Shown: positions 47,038 through 56,252, counted from the first letter of the stretch. The stretch is 64,000 nucleotides of DNA from Bacteroidales bacterium (GCA_031275085.1 JAISPG010000028.1:124001-188000), one strand, 5' to 3'. The notes: generated from the sequence alone by a model not told the origin. A program made the numbers and translations.

Positions 47038-47787
47038 TTAAAATCTGGCCAAAGTACCTTTATAATATGCTATAAGGCTTTTTGAATTGTTTAATGAAAA
47101 ACTTATATCAAAAATAAAATTATCACCATTACGTTCAACTTTAATTGTACCCCCGGTAACATCATGTCTGCCTAAAAAAGGATTTTCAGAATCATAATTT
47201 ATTCCTGTGGAAGCTGTTGTAAAAGTAAATGCAGGGATAGTATCCAACAATTCCGGATTCCCGAACCTATATGTACCTTCTTTTATTCCATTTCTATATT
47301 CAGAATATAGATTTGCAGTTATATATTCACCTGTTCCGAAAAAACCGCTCTCAGTACTATAACTCAGACCATTGCTTAATATATACAAAGTAAACGGAGT
47401 AACAGAATCAACTGTTGCATGAACCGTTGCAGAAGCTTTTGAAAGAGCATATTTTGTTCCTTCAAATCTTATTTCATTAGCCCTGTTAACAGTAATGGTT
47501 TCTGTTTTTTTATTTTCTTTCTTCTTGGAATAGGCTACTAATGTCACCAGATAGGTACCCTCATCATAATAAGAATGCTTAGGACTTACTTCAACTGATG
47601 TATTCCCGTCACCAAAATCCCAGTGATAACTTTCGCTATCAACTGATGTATTATAAAAACTTATTTCTTCATCAGTAAACACCACCTGCTTACTGGCCGA
47701 AAAATTTGCAGAAGGTTCTTTCTGACAGCTTGAAAAAGCAAATAACACTACTGCAAACAAAATAAAAACTAAATGATTTCTTTTCAT
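47038..47787 (-). CDS. PKD-domain lipoprotein
   Basis: About 249 residues from Met at 47787 (MKRNHLVFILFAVVLFAFSSC, lipobox); the ORF also allows a Met eight residues earlier. After the lipidated Cys, residues ~25-105 are one PKD domain (ISFYNTSVDSESYHWDFGDGNTSVEVSPKHSYYDEGTYLVTLVAYSK). The C-terminal ~140 residues are beta-rich with no family I recognise. Likely anchored in the outer membrane. Single gene, function unknown. Confidence 0.82.
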   Translation of the reverse strand: MKRNHLVFILFAVVLFAFSSCQKEPSANFSASKQVVFTDEEISFYNTSVDSESYHWDFGDGNTSVEVSPKHSYYDEGTYLVTLVAYSKKKENKKTETITVNRANEIRFEGTKYALSKASATVHATVDSVTPFTLYILSNGLSYSTESGFFGTGEYITANLYSEYRNGIKEGTYRFGNPELLDTIPAFTFTTASTGINYDSENPFLGRHDVTGGTIKVERNGDNFIFDISFSLNNSKSLIAYYKGTLARF

Positions 47788-47948
47788 AACAACTTTTTTA
47801 CTTTTTTTCAAAAATATATATTTTTTCTAAAATAAAAACTTTTTCATAAATAATTCTAACTTAAACATTAAAGAACAAAAAAGAAAACCCTGAATGATGA
47901 TGATGTATATAACTTCATAAAATACCTTAAAATTTTTCAATAAACATC

Positions 47949-47979
47949 TTGCATTTTTAAAAGTTTAGCATTATATTTG
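47949..47979 (+). promoter_or_regulatory. promoter of the ECF sigma gene
   Basis: TTG at 47949-47951 and TATATTTG at 47972-47979 fit the Bacteroidota -33 and -7 (TAnnTTTG) elements at proper spacing. The ATG is 79 bases on. Confidence 0.6.
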
Positions 47980-48057
47980 CATTGATTAAGATAAAATAAT
48001 AAAAGAAAGGAGTTATTATAGGCAATATTTCTACTCTTAATTTTAATTACATATAAT

Positions 48058-48648
48058 ATGAATTTGAATAAATGTTCGGATCAAGAACTTATCGAAAGAT
48101 TCATCAAGGGTGAGAAAGATTGTATAGAAGTCTTAATTCAGCGGCATAAAAAAAAGGTCTATTCTTATATACTTATAACAGTAAAAAATCCGCATGTTGC
48201 TGATGATTTATTTCAGGATACTTTTATAAAAGTTATTAATTCTCTGAAAAACGGTACTTATACCGATAAAGGTAAATTTGTCAGTTGGGTTATCCGCATT
48301 GCTCACAATATTACCATAGATTATTTCAGACGGGAAAAAAACTTAAATACTTGCTCCAATGATGATCACGAAATGGATTTGTTCAACTCGGAAAAGTTTT
48401 CTGACGAAACTATTGAAGACAGGATTGTAGAAGATCAGATCGTAAGTGACCTGAGAAGTATCATTGAATTTTTACCAGAAGAACAAAAAGAAATCATCTT
48501 ACTGCGCCACTATGGCGGATTAAGTTTTAAAGAAATTGCTGATCAGACAAATGTCAGTATAAATACTGCACTTGGAAGAATGAGATATGCTTTAATTAAT
48601 CTCAGAAAAATTGTTGAAGAAAAAAATATTATCCTTACAAAAGCTTGA
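48058..48648 (+). CDS. ECF RNA polymerase sigma-70 factor
   Basis: 196 residues. Region 2: LIQRHKKKVYSYILITVKNPHVADDLFQDTFIKVINSLKNG, then GKFVSWVIRIAHNITIDYFRRE. Region 4: LPEEQKEIILLRHYGGLSFKEIADQTNVSINTALGRMRYALINLRKI. It belongs to the RpoE-like group with no linked anti-sigma gene; it is monocistronic with its own promoter and terminator. A housekeeping-type ECF as in many Bacteroidota (SigW-like) is likely. Confidence 0.92.
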   Translation: MNLNKCSDQELIERFIKGEKDCIEVLIQRHKKKVYSYILITVKNPHVADDLFQDTFIKVINSLKNGTYTDKGKFVSWVIRIAHNITIDYFRREKNLNTCSNDDHEMDLFNSEKFSDETIEDRIVEDQIVSDLRSIIEFLPEEQKEIILLRHYGGLSFKEIADQTNVSINTALGRMRYALINLRKIVEEKNIILTKA

Positions 48649-48691
48649 TTGTAATATTTTTTATCTTTTAACCAAAAATTAAATACAGGAA

Positions 48692-48732
48692 AATCAAAAA
48701 AGAATGGTTTTTTAAACCATTCTTTTTTGATT
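48692..48732. terminator. bidirectional terminator
   Basis: A 19-bp stem (48692-48710 with 48714-48732) centred on a 3-base loop, with A6 and T6 runs. It separates the convergent sigma and LuxR genes. Confidence 0.9.
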
Positions 48733-48755
48733 AATATAAAGCACAAAAGTCTACA

Positions 48756-49346
48756 TTATGCCAATTTATCCAATGAAATAATATTTTTTGTAAGAGCATA
48801 AATAGTTAAACCGGACTGACTTTTTATTCCTGTTTTCAATGATATATTTTTACGATGACTTATTACCGTATGTGTACTTATATTAAGTTTATCAGCAATC
48901 TCTTTATTTGACAGTCCGCTAACCAATTGAACCAACACATCTGTTTCCCTTTCCGATAATTGTTCCTGTTGCTTTGAAACTTTTTCATCCGGATGCTCAT
49001 CTCCAAATTTGCCGATCACCTTATAAATAGCTTCACAAGGATCATTGATCGAAATAATATCATCAAATAGTGACAGAGTATCATTACTGAATAAAGAATA
49101 TACCAACCCTACCCAGTGAATATTATGAAATACTTTTCTTATTTTTTTAAATTCTTTTGTTTTATTCAGTATTAACACAGGATTTATAATCACAACATCT
49201 GTATTCATTTTTTCATCAAAACCGTCAATACTGTCAATTTTAAAAAGCCTGACATTTATACCGGATTTATGTAAAATATTTGACAATCCATCATATATAA
49301 TATCAGAAGGTTCTGCAATTCCAATACTTATAAAATCATTATTCAT
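48756..49346 (-). CDS. LuxR-type regulator with pseudo-receiver domain
   Basis: 196 residues. The C-terminal HTH is complete: LSERETDVLVQLVSGLSNKEIADKLNISTHTVISHRKNISLKTGI (~130-175). The N-terminal ~115 residues look like a response-regulator receiver (ISIGIAEPSDIIYDGLSNIL ... TDVVIINPVLIL), but the phosphoacceptor Asp that should end DVVIxD is Asn, so normal phosphorylation is unlikely. It overlaps the hemerythrin gene by 8 bases, so the iron protein may supply the signal (oxygen or nitric oxide). Confidence 0.85.
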   Translation of the reverse strand: MNNDFISIGIAEPSDIIYDGLSNILHKSGINVRLFKIDSIDGFDEKMNTDVVIINPVLILNKTKEFKKIRKVFHNIHWVGLVYSLFSNDTLSLFDDIISINDPCEAIYKVIGKFGDEHPDEKVSKQQEQLSERETDVLVQLVSGLSNKEIADKLNISTHTVISHRKNISLKTGIKSQSGLTIYALTKNIISLDKLA

Positions 49347-50049
49347 GTTTTCTTTTTTCTATTTTTTGAATCATCGGAATTAATAATTTTTCTTCTATTA
49401 GAGAATGTACATTTAGGTCAAACTCTAATTCGAACAAACTAAATATTAACTTACGCCTTAATGATAAATCATTTTTCAAATTCAAATGTTTCAACAAAAG
49501 ATTCTTAAGATCAGCCAGCTTTGATTCAATGTCGGTATGATGTTCTTTATATGTATATGCAGAAAAATCAATATTTTTATTTTGCATATCGATTTCTAAT
49601 AACTGGGAAAAATACGGAAAAGCAATGTCATCTTCATAATCAAGATGTTCTATTACCTCAGTAAAATATTCATTGAAAAACTTTTCTACCAAAACAATTT
49701 CCGCCGAATTATTATTTTCATAAAGTTCCCTGACATATTCCTGAATTTCAGGATACTTATCCTGCTTATAATACTGGTGAGTATTTTTCAGCATTTTTAA
49801 AATACAATGAATATCATCATTATTTATGTTAGTTATCTTAGACGGGTTATAACCATTATATATATTCCCAATAGCAATAAATATTTCCGGATTGATATTG
49901 TTTTCTTTGCAAATTTCCTCAACAGTTTTATTATTCACTGTAAAATCTATTTCAAAATGTTCCAATAATAATAATAATGAATGATTTTCAATTATTAGAT
50001 CGAACATTTTAGAATGTAATTTTATAAATGTTTTCTGCACCTGATCCAT
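49339..50049 (-). CDS. hemerythrin-domain protein (RIC/ScdA-like)
   Basis: 236 residues. The N-terminal stretch FEIDFTVNNKTVEEICKENNINPEIF resembles the ScdA_N/DUF542 segment but lacks its Cys pair. The C-terminal four-helix bundle carries hemerythrin iron ligands: THQYY, EHLDYEDDIAFPYF (H-x3-E type), EHHTDIE and VHSLIEEKLLIP (H-x4-E). Relatives bind di-iron and respond to oxygen or NO, or help repair iron centres. Translation is coupled to the LuxR-type gene. Confidence 0.82.
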   Translation of the reverse strand: MDQVQKTFIKLHSKMFDLIIENHSLLLLLEHFEIDFTVNNKTVEEICKENNINPEIFIAIGNIYNGYNPSKITNINNDDIHCILKMLKNTHQYYKQDKYPEIQEYVRELYENNNSAEIVLVEKFFNEYFTEVIEHLDYEDDIAFPYFSQLLEIDMQNKNIDFSAYTYKEHHTDIESKLADLKNLLLKHLNLKNDLSLRRKLIFSLFELEFDLNVHSLIEEKLLIPMIQKIEKRKHE

Positions 50050-50290
50050 ATAAAATCCAACTTAAATTTTTTGTAAAATTACGATATTTCTATCCTAAAA
50101 AAAATTAAACATAAACTTTTAATACATAAAGGTATGTTAAGAATTGCTGAACCGCACAAGAAAAATTTTAAAAAAGTTATAATAATTTAACGGGACCGGA
50201 ATCCCAAAATCCAAATATTAAAATAATGATAACCTTTAATATTAGAATCTTTTTAACTTTTACAATATTAAAAATTTTACATTAAAATTA

Positions 50291-50298
50291 TATCTTTG
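50291..50298 (+). promoter_or_regulatory. promoter -7 element of recF
   Basis: TATCTTTG is an exact TAnnTTTG match, 46 bases before the recF ATG at 50344. Confidence 0.6.
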
Positions 50299-50343
50299 TA
50301 CAAACTTTATAAGTTTACGAAAAAATTTCACATTCATTTTATA

Positions 50344-51453
50344 ATGTACTTAAAAACACTGTCTTTATTAAATTTTAAAAATTTTGAATCGCTGGATCTG
50401 GAAATGTGCGATAAAGTAAATTGTTTTATTGGTGATAACGGAACCGGTAAGACGAACATACTCGACAGCATCCATTATCTCTCCTTTTGTAAAAGCTTTA
50501 TAAATCTCAATGATCGTCAGAATATAAAGCATGGGGAGGATTTTTTTGTGGTTCAGGGAGAATTTGAGCGTGAAAATGAAACAGAAAAAATATACTGCGG
50601 CTTACAAAAAGATAAAAAGAAATCATTCAGGCGGAACAATATAGAATACCCAAAATTATCGGAACATATCGGATTGTTACCTGTTGTTTTCACTACACCC
50701 TACGACTCCAACCTGATACATCTCGGAAGTGATATAAGAAGAAAATTTGTAGACACTATCATATCGCAATTCGACAAACAATATCTGAAAAACCTTATTG
50801 AATATAACAAGATTCTTGAACACAGAAATACTATCTTAAGGAATGTAGAAAAAGGGATTCACATTGACGCCGACGAAATTGCTATATGGGATATGCAGCT
50901 GGCAGACAAAGGCATAAAAATATATGAATCACGAAAAGCATTCACCGAAGAAGTAATTGATATTTTCAGAAAATATTATAATTTTATATCGGAAGATAAG
51001 GAAAATATAGAACTGGAGTATAGTTCCCAACTGGCAAAAGGTAATTTTGAAACATTGCTGAAGCAAAGTTTTGAAAAAGATAAAATCTTAAATTATACAA
51101 GTACCGGAATCCATAAAGATGATTTCACCTTCTTATTGGATGGAAATTCTCTGAAGCGTTTCGGATCACAAGGACAACAAAAAACTTTTGTAATAAGTTT
51201 AAAATTTGCACAGTTCGACTACATAAAAAATAAAACCGGAATATCCCCTATCCTGCTTCTAGATGATATTTTCGATAAACTGGATAAAAAACGCGTTACT
51301 GTAATTACAAAATTAGTGTCCGATGCCGATTTCGGCCAGATCTTCATATCAGATACAAGCTATACCAGAATGCCCAACATATTAAAAGAATTGGATATTA
51401 AATATAAAATATTAAATTTGTCTAACAATCAGGTATTATCAAATTATGAATAA
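50344..51453 (+). CDS. recF: DNA replication/repair protein RecF
   Basis: About 369 residues from Met at 50344 (MYLKTLSLLNFKNFESLDLE), the usual RecF start; a longer ORF adds 16 unlikely residues. Walker A GDNGTGKTN at ~30-38, SFCKSF, the signature GSQGQQKTFVISLKFAQ and Walker B ILLLDDIFDKLD are present. It loads RecA at gaps with RecO/RecR. In related genomes a DUF721 gene often follows; here there is none. Confidence 0.95.
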   Translation: MYLKTLSLLNFKNFESLDLEMCDKVNCFIGDNGTGKTNILDSIHYLSFCKSFINLNDRQNIKHGEDFFVVQGEFERENETEKIYCGLQKDKKKSFRRNNIEYPKLSEHIGLLPVVFTTPYDSNLIHLGSDIRRKFVDTIISQFDKQYLKNLIEYNKILEHRNTILRNVEKGIHIDADEIAIWDMQLADKGIKIYESRKAFTEEVIDIFRKYYNFISEDKENIELEYSSQLAKGNFETLLKQSFEKDKILNYTSTGIHKDDFTFLLDGNSLKRFGSQGQQKTFVISLKFAQFDYIKNKTGISPILLLDDIFDKLDKKRVTVITKLVSDADFGQIFISDTSYTRMPNILKELDIKYKILNLSNNQVLSNYE

Positions 51454-51581
51454 ATTAAAAATTGTATTTAAATGATTACTGCAACGTAATAAAGTATTTC
51501 ATAAAATAATTTAAATAATTTTTCATAACTGGGAATCCTGTTCAAATTTAAAGTTTAACTATACAAAATATTACAATAATT

Positions 51582-52022
51582 ATGAGTAGCAGAATACTAA
51601 CCATAGCAGTTGATTTTGACGGAACCATAGTTGAGCACCGGTATCCCGAAATAGGAGAAATCCTTCCCGAAGCATTTGAAGTTCTTCGTGAACTACAGGA
51701 GAACGGACACAGATTAATATTATGGACCTTGCGTGATGGTATAGATCTTGAAAGTGCCGTAAATTTTTGTCTTGATAACGGAATAATATTTTATGCGGTA
51801 AATCATAGTAAACCCGACGAAGAATTTAATAAATATATAAGCCGTAAAATAGATGTCGATTATTTTATTGACGATAGGAATATAGGAGGATTTATGGGAT
51901 GGGACAAAATAAGGGAACTATTAATTCCTGATTCTCCCAACATAAAAAAAGTCACTGACGAAACATCAACTACCCAGCCACAAAAAAAGAAAAGAAATTT
52001 TCTGTTCGGTAAAAAATCTTAA
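51582..52022 (+). CDS. HAD-family hydrolase, BT0820-like
   Basis: 146 residues. HAD motif I is VDFDGTIVE (~9-17), motif II ILWTLRDG, and motif IV DYFIDDRNIGG. The short cap-less form with KYISRKIDVDYFIDDRN matches the BT0820 family of phosphosugar/nucleotide phosphatase-like proteins. The C-terminal ~25 residues are a polar, Lys-rich tail (QPQKKKRNFLFGKK). It ends 14 bases before the next ECF sigma gene, so they may share a transcript. Confidence 0.85.
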   Translation: MSSRILTIAVDFDGTIVEHRYPEIGEILPEAFEVLRELQENGHRLILWTLRDGIDLESAVNFCLDNGIIFYAVNHSKPDEEFNKYISRKIDVDYFIDDRNIGGFMGWDKIRELLIPDSPNIKKVTDETSTTQPQKKKRNFLFGKKS

Positions 52023-52036
52023 AAAATTTAATCCGA

Positions 52037-52612
52037 ATGCTGTTTAAACGTATCAGTTTTTCTAATATGTCCGACGACGAACTTATAAAATATTATAAGT
52101 CGACTGAAGATGTTGATTGTATAGGAGAATTGTATAAACGTTATACCGGTTTTACTTTTTCTATTTGCCTGAAATATCTTAAAAATCACGATAATGCACG
52201 GGAAGCTGTACTTGAAATATTTGAAGAGTTGATAGAAAAAATACTTATTCATGATATTTATAATTTTAAATCATGGTTGCACAGTGTAGCCAGAAATTTT
52301 TGCCTGTTATCTTTCCGAAGCAAAAAAAACGATGAAGATTTTTCTGAAAATTATATTAAGCTCCATAATAATATGGAATATGAAGACATATTGTATCCTG
52401 ATTATATAGTAAAAGAAGAAAATTATAATAAACTCGAAGAATGCATAAGCCAACTTAAAGAAAACCAGAAAATATGTATTGATCTGTTCTATCTGCAAAA
52501 CAAATCTTATGTGGAAGTTTCGAAAATAACCGGCTATTCAATGAATGAAGTGAAAACACATATTCAAAATGGTAAAAGGAATTTAAAAATCCTCATGGAA
52601 AACAAAAAATGA
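52037..52612 (+). CDS. ECF RNA polymerase sigma-70 factor (TonB-fusion partner)
   Basis: 191 residues. Region 2: DCIGELYKRYTGFTFSICLKYLKNHDNAREAVLEIFEELIEK, NFKSWLHSVARNFCLLSFRSK. Region 4: LEECISQLKENQKICIDLFYLQNKSYVEVSKITGYSMNEVKTHIQNGKRNLKILM. The start could be this Met or Met11 (MSDDELIKYY). Its TGA stop overlaps the ATG of the next gene (ATGA), giving a tight sigma/anti-sigma pair. Confidence 0.9.
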   Translation: MLFKRISFSNMSDDELIKYYKSTEDVDCIGELYKRYTGFTFSICLKYLKNHDNAREAVLEIFEELIEKILIHDIYNFKSWLHSVARNFCLLSFRSKKNDEDFSENYIKLHNNMEYEDILYPDYIVKEENYNKLEECISQLKENQKICIDLFYLQNKSYVEVSKITGYSMNEVKTHIQNGKRNLKILMENKK

Positions 52613-53547
52613 GTAAAAATTTTAATATATCTGAGCTTCAAGATTATTTATCAGAAGATATCCTTCTGAAGTATATAAATAATAAGTTGTCTGAAGAAGA
52701 TGTTGAAAAGGTTGAATTTTTATTGCAGCACGACAAAATGTATTCGGATCTTCTTGATGGTCTTATGATGCTTGATGAACCCGAAGATATAATTTTAGAA
52801 CAGGCTTTGCTTAATAAAAAAATAGATACATTTTCGCGTAATATAAAAAAACAAAATGCCAGAAAATATGCAAAATTCAGATCTGTTGCTGCAATAATAG
52901 TAGTTCTTTTTGCTTTTGGAGGTGTATTTTATTTTATAAATAACCTGAATATCGGAAAAGAAGAAATAGCACACATGGATTCTACCGGAATAATATCACT
53001 AAATGATACAACTTATTATTTTACATTAAGTGAAAAAATGACACCTGTTGCTGATTTACCAAATATACAAGAATCTGACACAGAAATGGAGAAAATCGCG
53101 GAGGAACTGATAATTGTCGATGAAGGATGGGTTGTTATGGATCTAAAAATAGCAACAAATGAAGATGAAGACACAAAAAAACTATTATATATACCTGACA
53201 ATGTTCCTGCATTCGAAGAAGAAATTACAGAACCTGTAGCATTTTCAACAGCAGATGAAAAACCTGAATTTCCAGGTGGAGATATTGCTTTAATGAAATT
53301 TATTTCGGAAAATACTGAATATCCTCAAGGTTCCAAAGAGAATGGTATTTATGGCAGAGTATTTGCAGAGTTTACTATAGATTCAAACGGTAAAGTTAAA
53401 GATATAACAATTGTTAAAGGGCTTGATCCTGCTATTGATGCCGAAGTTGTAAGAGTTATAAGTATACTCCCCGATTGGAAACCCGGAAAAGTCAGAGGAA
53501 AAGCTGTTCCTGTTAAATATATTATACCTGTTTCTTTTAAATTATAA
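52609..53547 (+). CDS. anti-sigma-like / TonB C-terminal fusion protein
   Basis: 312 residues. The N-terminal ~75 residues (LSEDILLKYINNKLSEEDVEKVEFLLQHDKMYSDLLDGLMML) resemble the cytoplasmic helical anti-sigma/zf-HC2-like domain without zinc ligands. One membrane helix lies at ~90-110 (SVAAIIVVLFAFGGVFYFI). A periplasmic linker follows, then a TonB C-terminal domain (~215-312): KPEFPGGDIALMKFISENTEYPQ, GRVFAEFTIDSNGKVKDITIVKGLDPAIDAEVVRVISILPDWKPGK. It likely binds the sigma factor encoded just upstream and reports contact with an outer-membrane receptor. Confidence 0.85.
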   Translation: MSKNFNISELQDYLSEDILLKYINNKLSEEDVEKVEFLLQHDKMYSDLLDGLMMLDEPEDIILEQALLNKKIDTFSRNIKKQNARKYAKFRSVAAIIVVLFAFGGVFYFINNLNIGKEEIAHMDSTGIISLNDTTYYFTLSEKMTPVADLPNIQESDTEMEKIAEELIIVDEGWVVMDLKIATNEDEDTKKLLYIPDNVPAFEEEITEPVAFSTADEKPEFPGGDIALMKFISENTEYPQGSKENGIYGRVFAEFTIDSNGKVKDITIVKGLDPAIDAEVVRVISILPDWKPGKVRGKAVPVKYIIPVSFKL

Positions 53548-53585
53548 GTAATACCAAAATGAAACATTTTTAATTCTATTTTAAG

Positions 53586-53731
53586 AATCTCATAGAGATT
53601 CAAGTCTTGTAGGAAAAAAAACGGATAATCCAGGCATCCTGTTAGGGATGCTACTTTTTTGAAAGTCTCATACCTCTGGCATGAGTTGTATTACGGATTA
53701 TATTTCTACCAGACTCTCATTCCTTCGGAAT
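53586..53731. repeat. multi-hairpin intergenic repeat, copy B
   Basis: Hairpins in order: AATCTC-ATA-GAGATT (53586-53600); GCATCC/GGATGC (53634-53651) followed by TACTTTTTTGAAA; CTCAT/ATGAG (53667-53685) with an inner CC/GG; ATTCC-TTC-GGAAT (53719-53731). The first two match copy A at 5521-5595 in arms and in trailing text. Confidence 0.5.
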
Positions 53732-53757
53732 TAAAAATAATTTACTTTGGTATAATA

Positions 53758-53805
53758 TAATATTGATAAAAAAAGGGACTTAAGTCCCTTTTTTTATCAA
53801 TATTA
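53758..53805. terminator. 48-bp perfect palindrome, bidirectional terminator
   Basis: Arms of 24 bases meet at 53781/53782 and contain GGGACTT/AAGTCCC with A7 and T7 runs. It separates the convergent TonB-fusion and M49-like genes. Confidence 0.9.
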
Positions 53806-53812
53806 TTTATTC

Positions 53813-55480
53813 TTAAAGACCTAAAACATCTTTTCCCTGTTTAAATACAATGTCTTTTGGGATTCCTGCATTTGCGATCATATCCAAATCTTTCTGAAGT
53901 TCCGGGCTAACTTTACTTTTGGTGTCTATCCACTCTTTTGCCAAAGCTTTATTTCCGTCACCTTCAATAACAATAATCTCATTTACAAGTTGAGCAACAG
54001 CTGTTTTCATTTTTTCAAAATCAACAGAATATTTTCCTGTTTTAGTATTACGACTGAATGCTCCTTTTTCCTGCAGATAGTTAAATTCAAGCATATTCGC
54101 TTTTCCATGTGCACTAGCTGCTCCAAATCTTACGGAACGGAATATTCCGGCAATAAATGTCACATAATTGTCCATAAGATCTTTTTCAGGAAATTCTCCC
54201 ATTTCATATAGTTGAGTTACCATATATAAACCTGCGATATCAGCTTTTGCTTCTTCTATTGCACTGTAATATTCTTCCAAAGCGTCTCTTACCGATTTTG
54301 TGTTGTCTTCAACAAGGAATTTAACTCCAAGACCGTGAGCTACCTCATGAAACATTACATTCTGGAAAAAACCATCTTCGAATTTAATATGTTTTAATTG
54401 TGATTCATCCATTAAAAGTTCAGCAATAGGAATTAAAATCTTATCAAATTTAGCCTGCATTGAATTTTTCAGCTGTAACTTTCTTGAACCTTTTGCTTCG
54501 TGTACGCGAGGGTCATTAGGAAGGTTTATAGCAATGTTTTTACTTCCTGCATTACAATCACCACCATAATATATTACATTATAAACATTCATATCACCGG
54601 TAGAATTTTCACCGTCTTCTTTAACTTCCGGTTTATATTTCGGTTCAACAGGTAAACCTGCCTGCAACTGCGGCAATATTTCATTAAAATGTTCTATATT
54701 TTTACTCCATACAAGGTCTTTTATTAGTATTTGTCCTGAATGCGCTGCTTTCAAGCCTTTAAATGCATCTTCATAACTTTCGATAGGACCAACAACAAAA
54801 TCAATTTTATTGTTTTTCATATCCATCCAGGCAAGATCACTTTCAAAATAATCATCAGTTCTTAAAGCAGTAGCTCTAAGTTTAAGATAATTTTTAAATC
54901 CTTCATCTTCTGCGAGTTCAGAAGCTTCATCCAAAAGTCTGGCTGCTTTTTCAATCTGATCGGCATATTCTTCATGATACCATACACATTTAAGACTTCC
55001 ATCATCATTTCTTCTTAACAATGTGTACCAGCTGTTTTTATCAGGATTGTCAAATTCGTCAAATTCAAGTTCTGTAATATCTTTTGGATAATAGTTAGCT
55101 CCTGCCGGTTTTGGACCGTAACCTTCAATAAAAGGTTCATTTCCATTCAACCTGTCCCATGGTCCATAATTTATTATAGCATATCTTTTTGCTGCTTCAT
55201 CAGTAATTTTGCTCAAAAACTCTTCTTTATCCCCAATAGCATCTTTCCAGAAAAGTTCTTCCATAATTTCCGAAACTTCAAGTAGTTTTTTTATCAGTTC
55301 TTTTTGATTTCCTGATAAATGGCTCAGGTCTGCCTTAAGTTCTACCTCAGCATAGTTATCTACCAGTTTCTGCATCTCAGTTTTTTCATTTTCAGGGTTT
55401 TCTTTTCTTGAATTACCACAAGATAAAATCATTGTCGCAACAAGCACAATAGTAAAAGTGTTCAAAAATCTAGTTGTCAT
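53813..55480 (-). CDS. lipoprotein dipeptidyl-peptidase III (M49)-like metallopeptidase
   Basis: 555 residues. Signal peptide with lipobox ILSC (Cys21). The zinc motif is HEVAH (His378, Glu379, His382 in FHEVAHGLG), a five-residue HExxH where most M49 enzymes have a six-residue HExxxH; the second motif EEAKAD (409-414) is kept. Other M49 landmarks are YYGGDCNAGSKNIAINLPND and LRATALRTDDYFESD. It likely cleaves peptides at the cell surface or periplasm, consistent with a peptide-fermenting life. Single gene with a strong terminator. Confidence 0.85.
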   Translation of the reverse strand: MTTRFLNTFTIVLVATMILSCGNSRKENPENEKTEMQKLVDNYAEVELKADLSHLSGNQKELIKKLLEVSEIMEELFWKDAIGDKEEFLSKITDEAAKRYAIINYGPWDRLNGNEPFIEGYGPKPAGANYYPKDITELEFDEFDNPDKNSWYTLLRRNDDGSLKCVWYHEEYADQIEKAARLLDEASELAEDEGFKNYLKLRATALRTDDYFESDLAWMDMKNNKIDFVVGPIESYEDAFKGLKAAHSGQILIKDLVWSKNIEHFNEILPQLQAGLPVEPKYKPEVKEDGENSTGDMNVYNVIYYGGDCNAGSKNIAINLPNDPRVHEAKGSRKLQLKNSMQAKFDKILIPIAELLMDESQLKHIKFEDGFFQNVMFHEVAHGLGVKFLVEDNTKSVRDALEEYYSAIEEAKADIAGLYMVTQLYEMGEFPEKDLMDNYVTFIAGIFRSVRFGAASAHGKANMLEFNYLQEKGAFSRNTKTGKYSVDFEKMKTAVAQLVNEIIVIEGDGNKALAKEWIDTKSKVSPELQKDLDMIANAGIPKDIVFKQGKDVLGL

Positions 55481-55799
55481 ATTATTTATTTTTTACAATT
55501 TTTGTTGTTCAAAGTAAATAAAAGAAATCCACAATTACAAAATTGGATAAAACTTTTTATTTCAAACCAATTCTACACATAAAATTCTTTGAAATCCGGT
55601 AAAATATTAAAACATATGAATTATTTTTTAAATTTACATCAGACTTTTAAAAACAATAATATTACTTTGTTGATTATCAACAACTAGATATTAACAATCT
55701 ATATTAAATAAAAAAAATAAAAAAGTTTTGAAAAAGTTTTGATAATAAAATAAAAAATACGATTTTTGCAGTCCGAAAAAATAATAAAGATATACAGTT
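55481..55799. other. 319-base gene-free control region
   Basis: Lies between the divergent M49-like and rpmB genes. It holds the perfect palindrome TTGTTGAT-T-ATCAACAA at 55667-55683, an operator candidate, and near 55759 the text TACGATTTTTG, which resembles but does not exactly match TAnnTTTG and may be the rpmB promoter. Otherwise AT-rich. Confidence 0.45.
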
Positions 55800-56036
55800 A
55801 TGGCAAGAATTTGTCAAATTACAGGAAAGACAGCAATGGTAGGAAATAATGTTTCCCACTCAAAACGCAGAACCAAAAGAACTTTTGAAGTAAATCTCAT
55901 GACAAAACGTTTCTTTGATGAAGAAACAAAAAAATGGGTAACTTTGAAAGTATCTGCAAAAGGTATTAAGACAATCAGCAAAAAAGGTCTGAATGTTGCT
56001 CTGAAAGAAGCAAAAGAAAAAGGTTACATTAATTAA
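55800..56036 (+). CDS. rpmB: 50S ribosomal protein L28
   Basis: 78 residues. [33 protein letters not shown] is the L28 signature, with [22 protein letters not shown] at the C-terminus. It is a structural protein of the large subunit. First gene of a three-gene block with rpmG and DUF4295, the standard Bacteroidota order; 18 bases separate it from rpmG. Confidence 0.97.
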   Translation: MARICQITGKTAMVGNNVSHSKRRTKRTFEVNLMTKRFFDEETKKWVTLKVSAKGIKTISKKGLNVALKEAKEKGYIN

Positions 56037-56054
56037 TTGTAAGGAGAATCAGCA

Positions 56055-56243
56055 ATGGCAAAAAAAGCTAAAGGAAACAGGGTTCAGGTTATTTTAGAAT
56101 GTACCGAACATAAAGAATCAGGATTACCGGGAACATCAAGATATATTACTGTTAAAAACAGAAAAAATACTCCTGACAGACTGGAATTAAAAAAATTTAA
56201 TCCTATTTTGAGAAAAGTAACATTACATAAAGAAATTAAATAA
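56055..56243 (+). CDS. rpmG: 50S ribosomal protein L33
   Basis: 62 residues. [50 protein letters not shown] is L33; the zinc-binding Cys pairs are missing except for one Cys, so it is the zinc-independent (C-minus) form. Preceded by a good purine-rich ribosome site (AAGGAG at ~56041). Confidence 0.97.
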   Translation: MAKKAKGNRVQVILECTEHKESGLPGTSRYITVKNRKNTPDRLELKKFNPILRKVTLHKEIK

Positions 56244-56252
56244 TTATTACTC

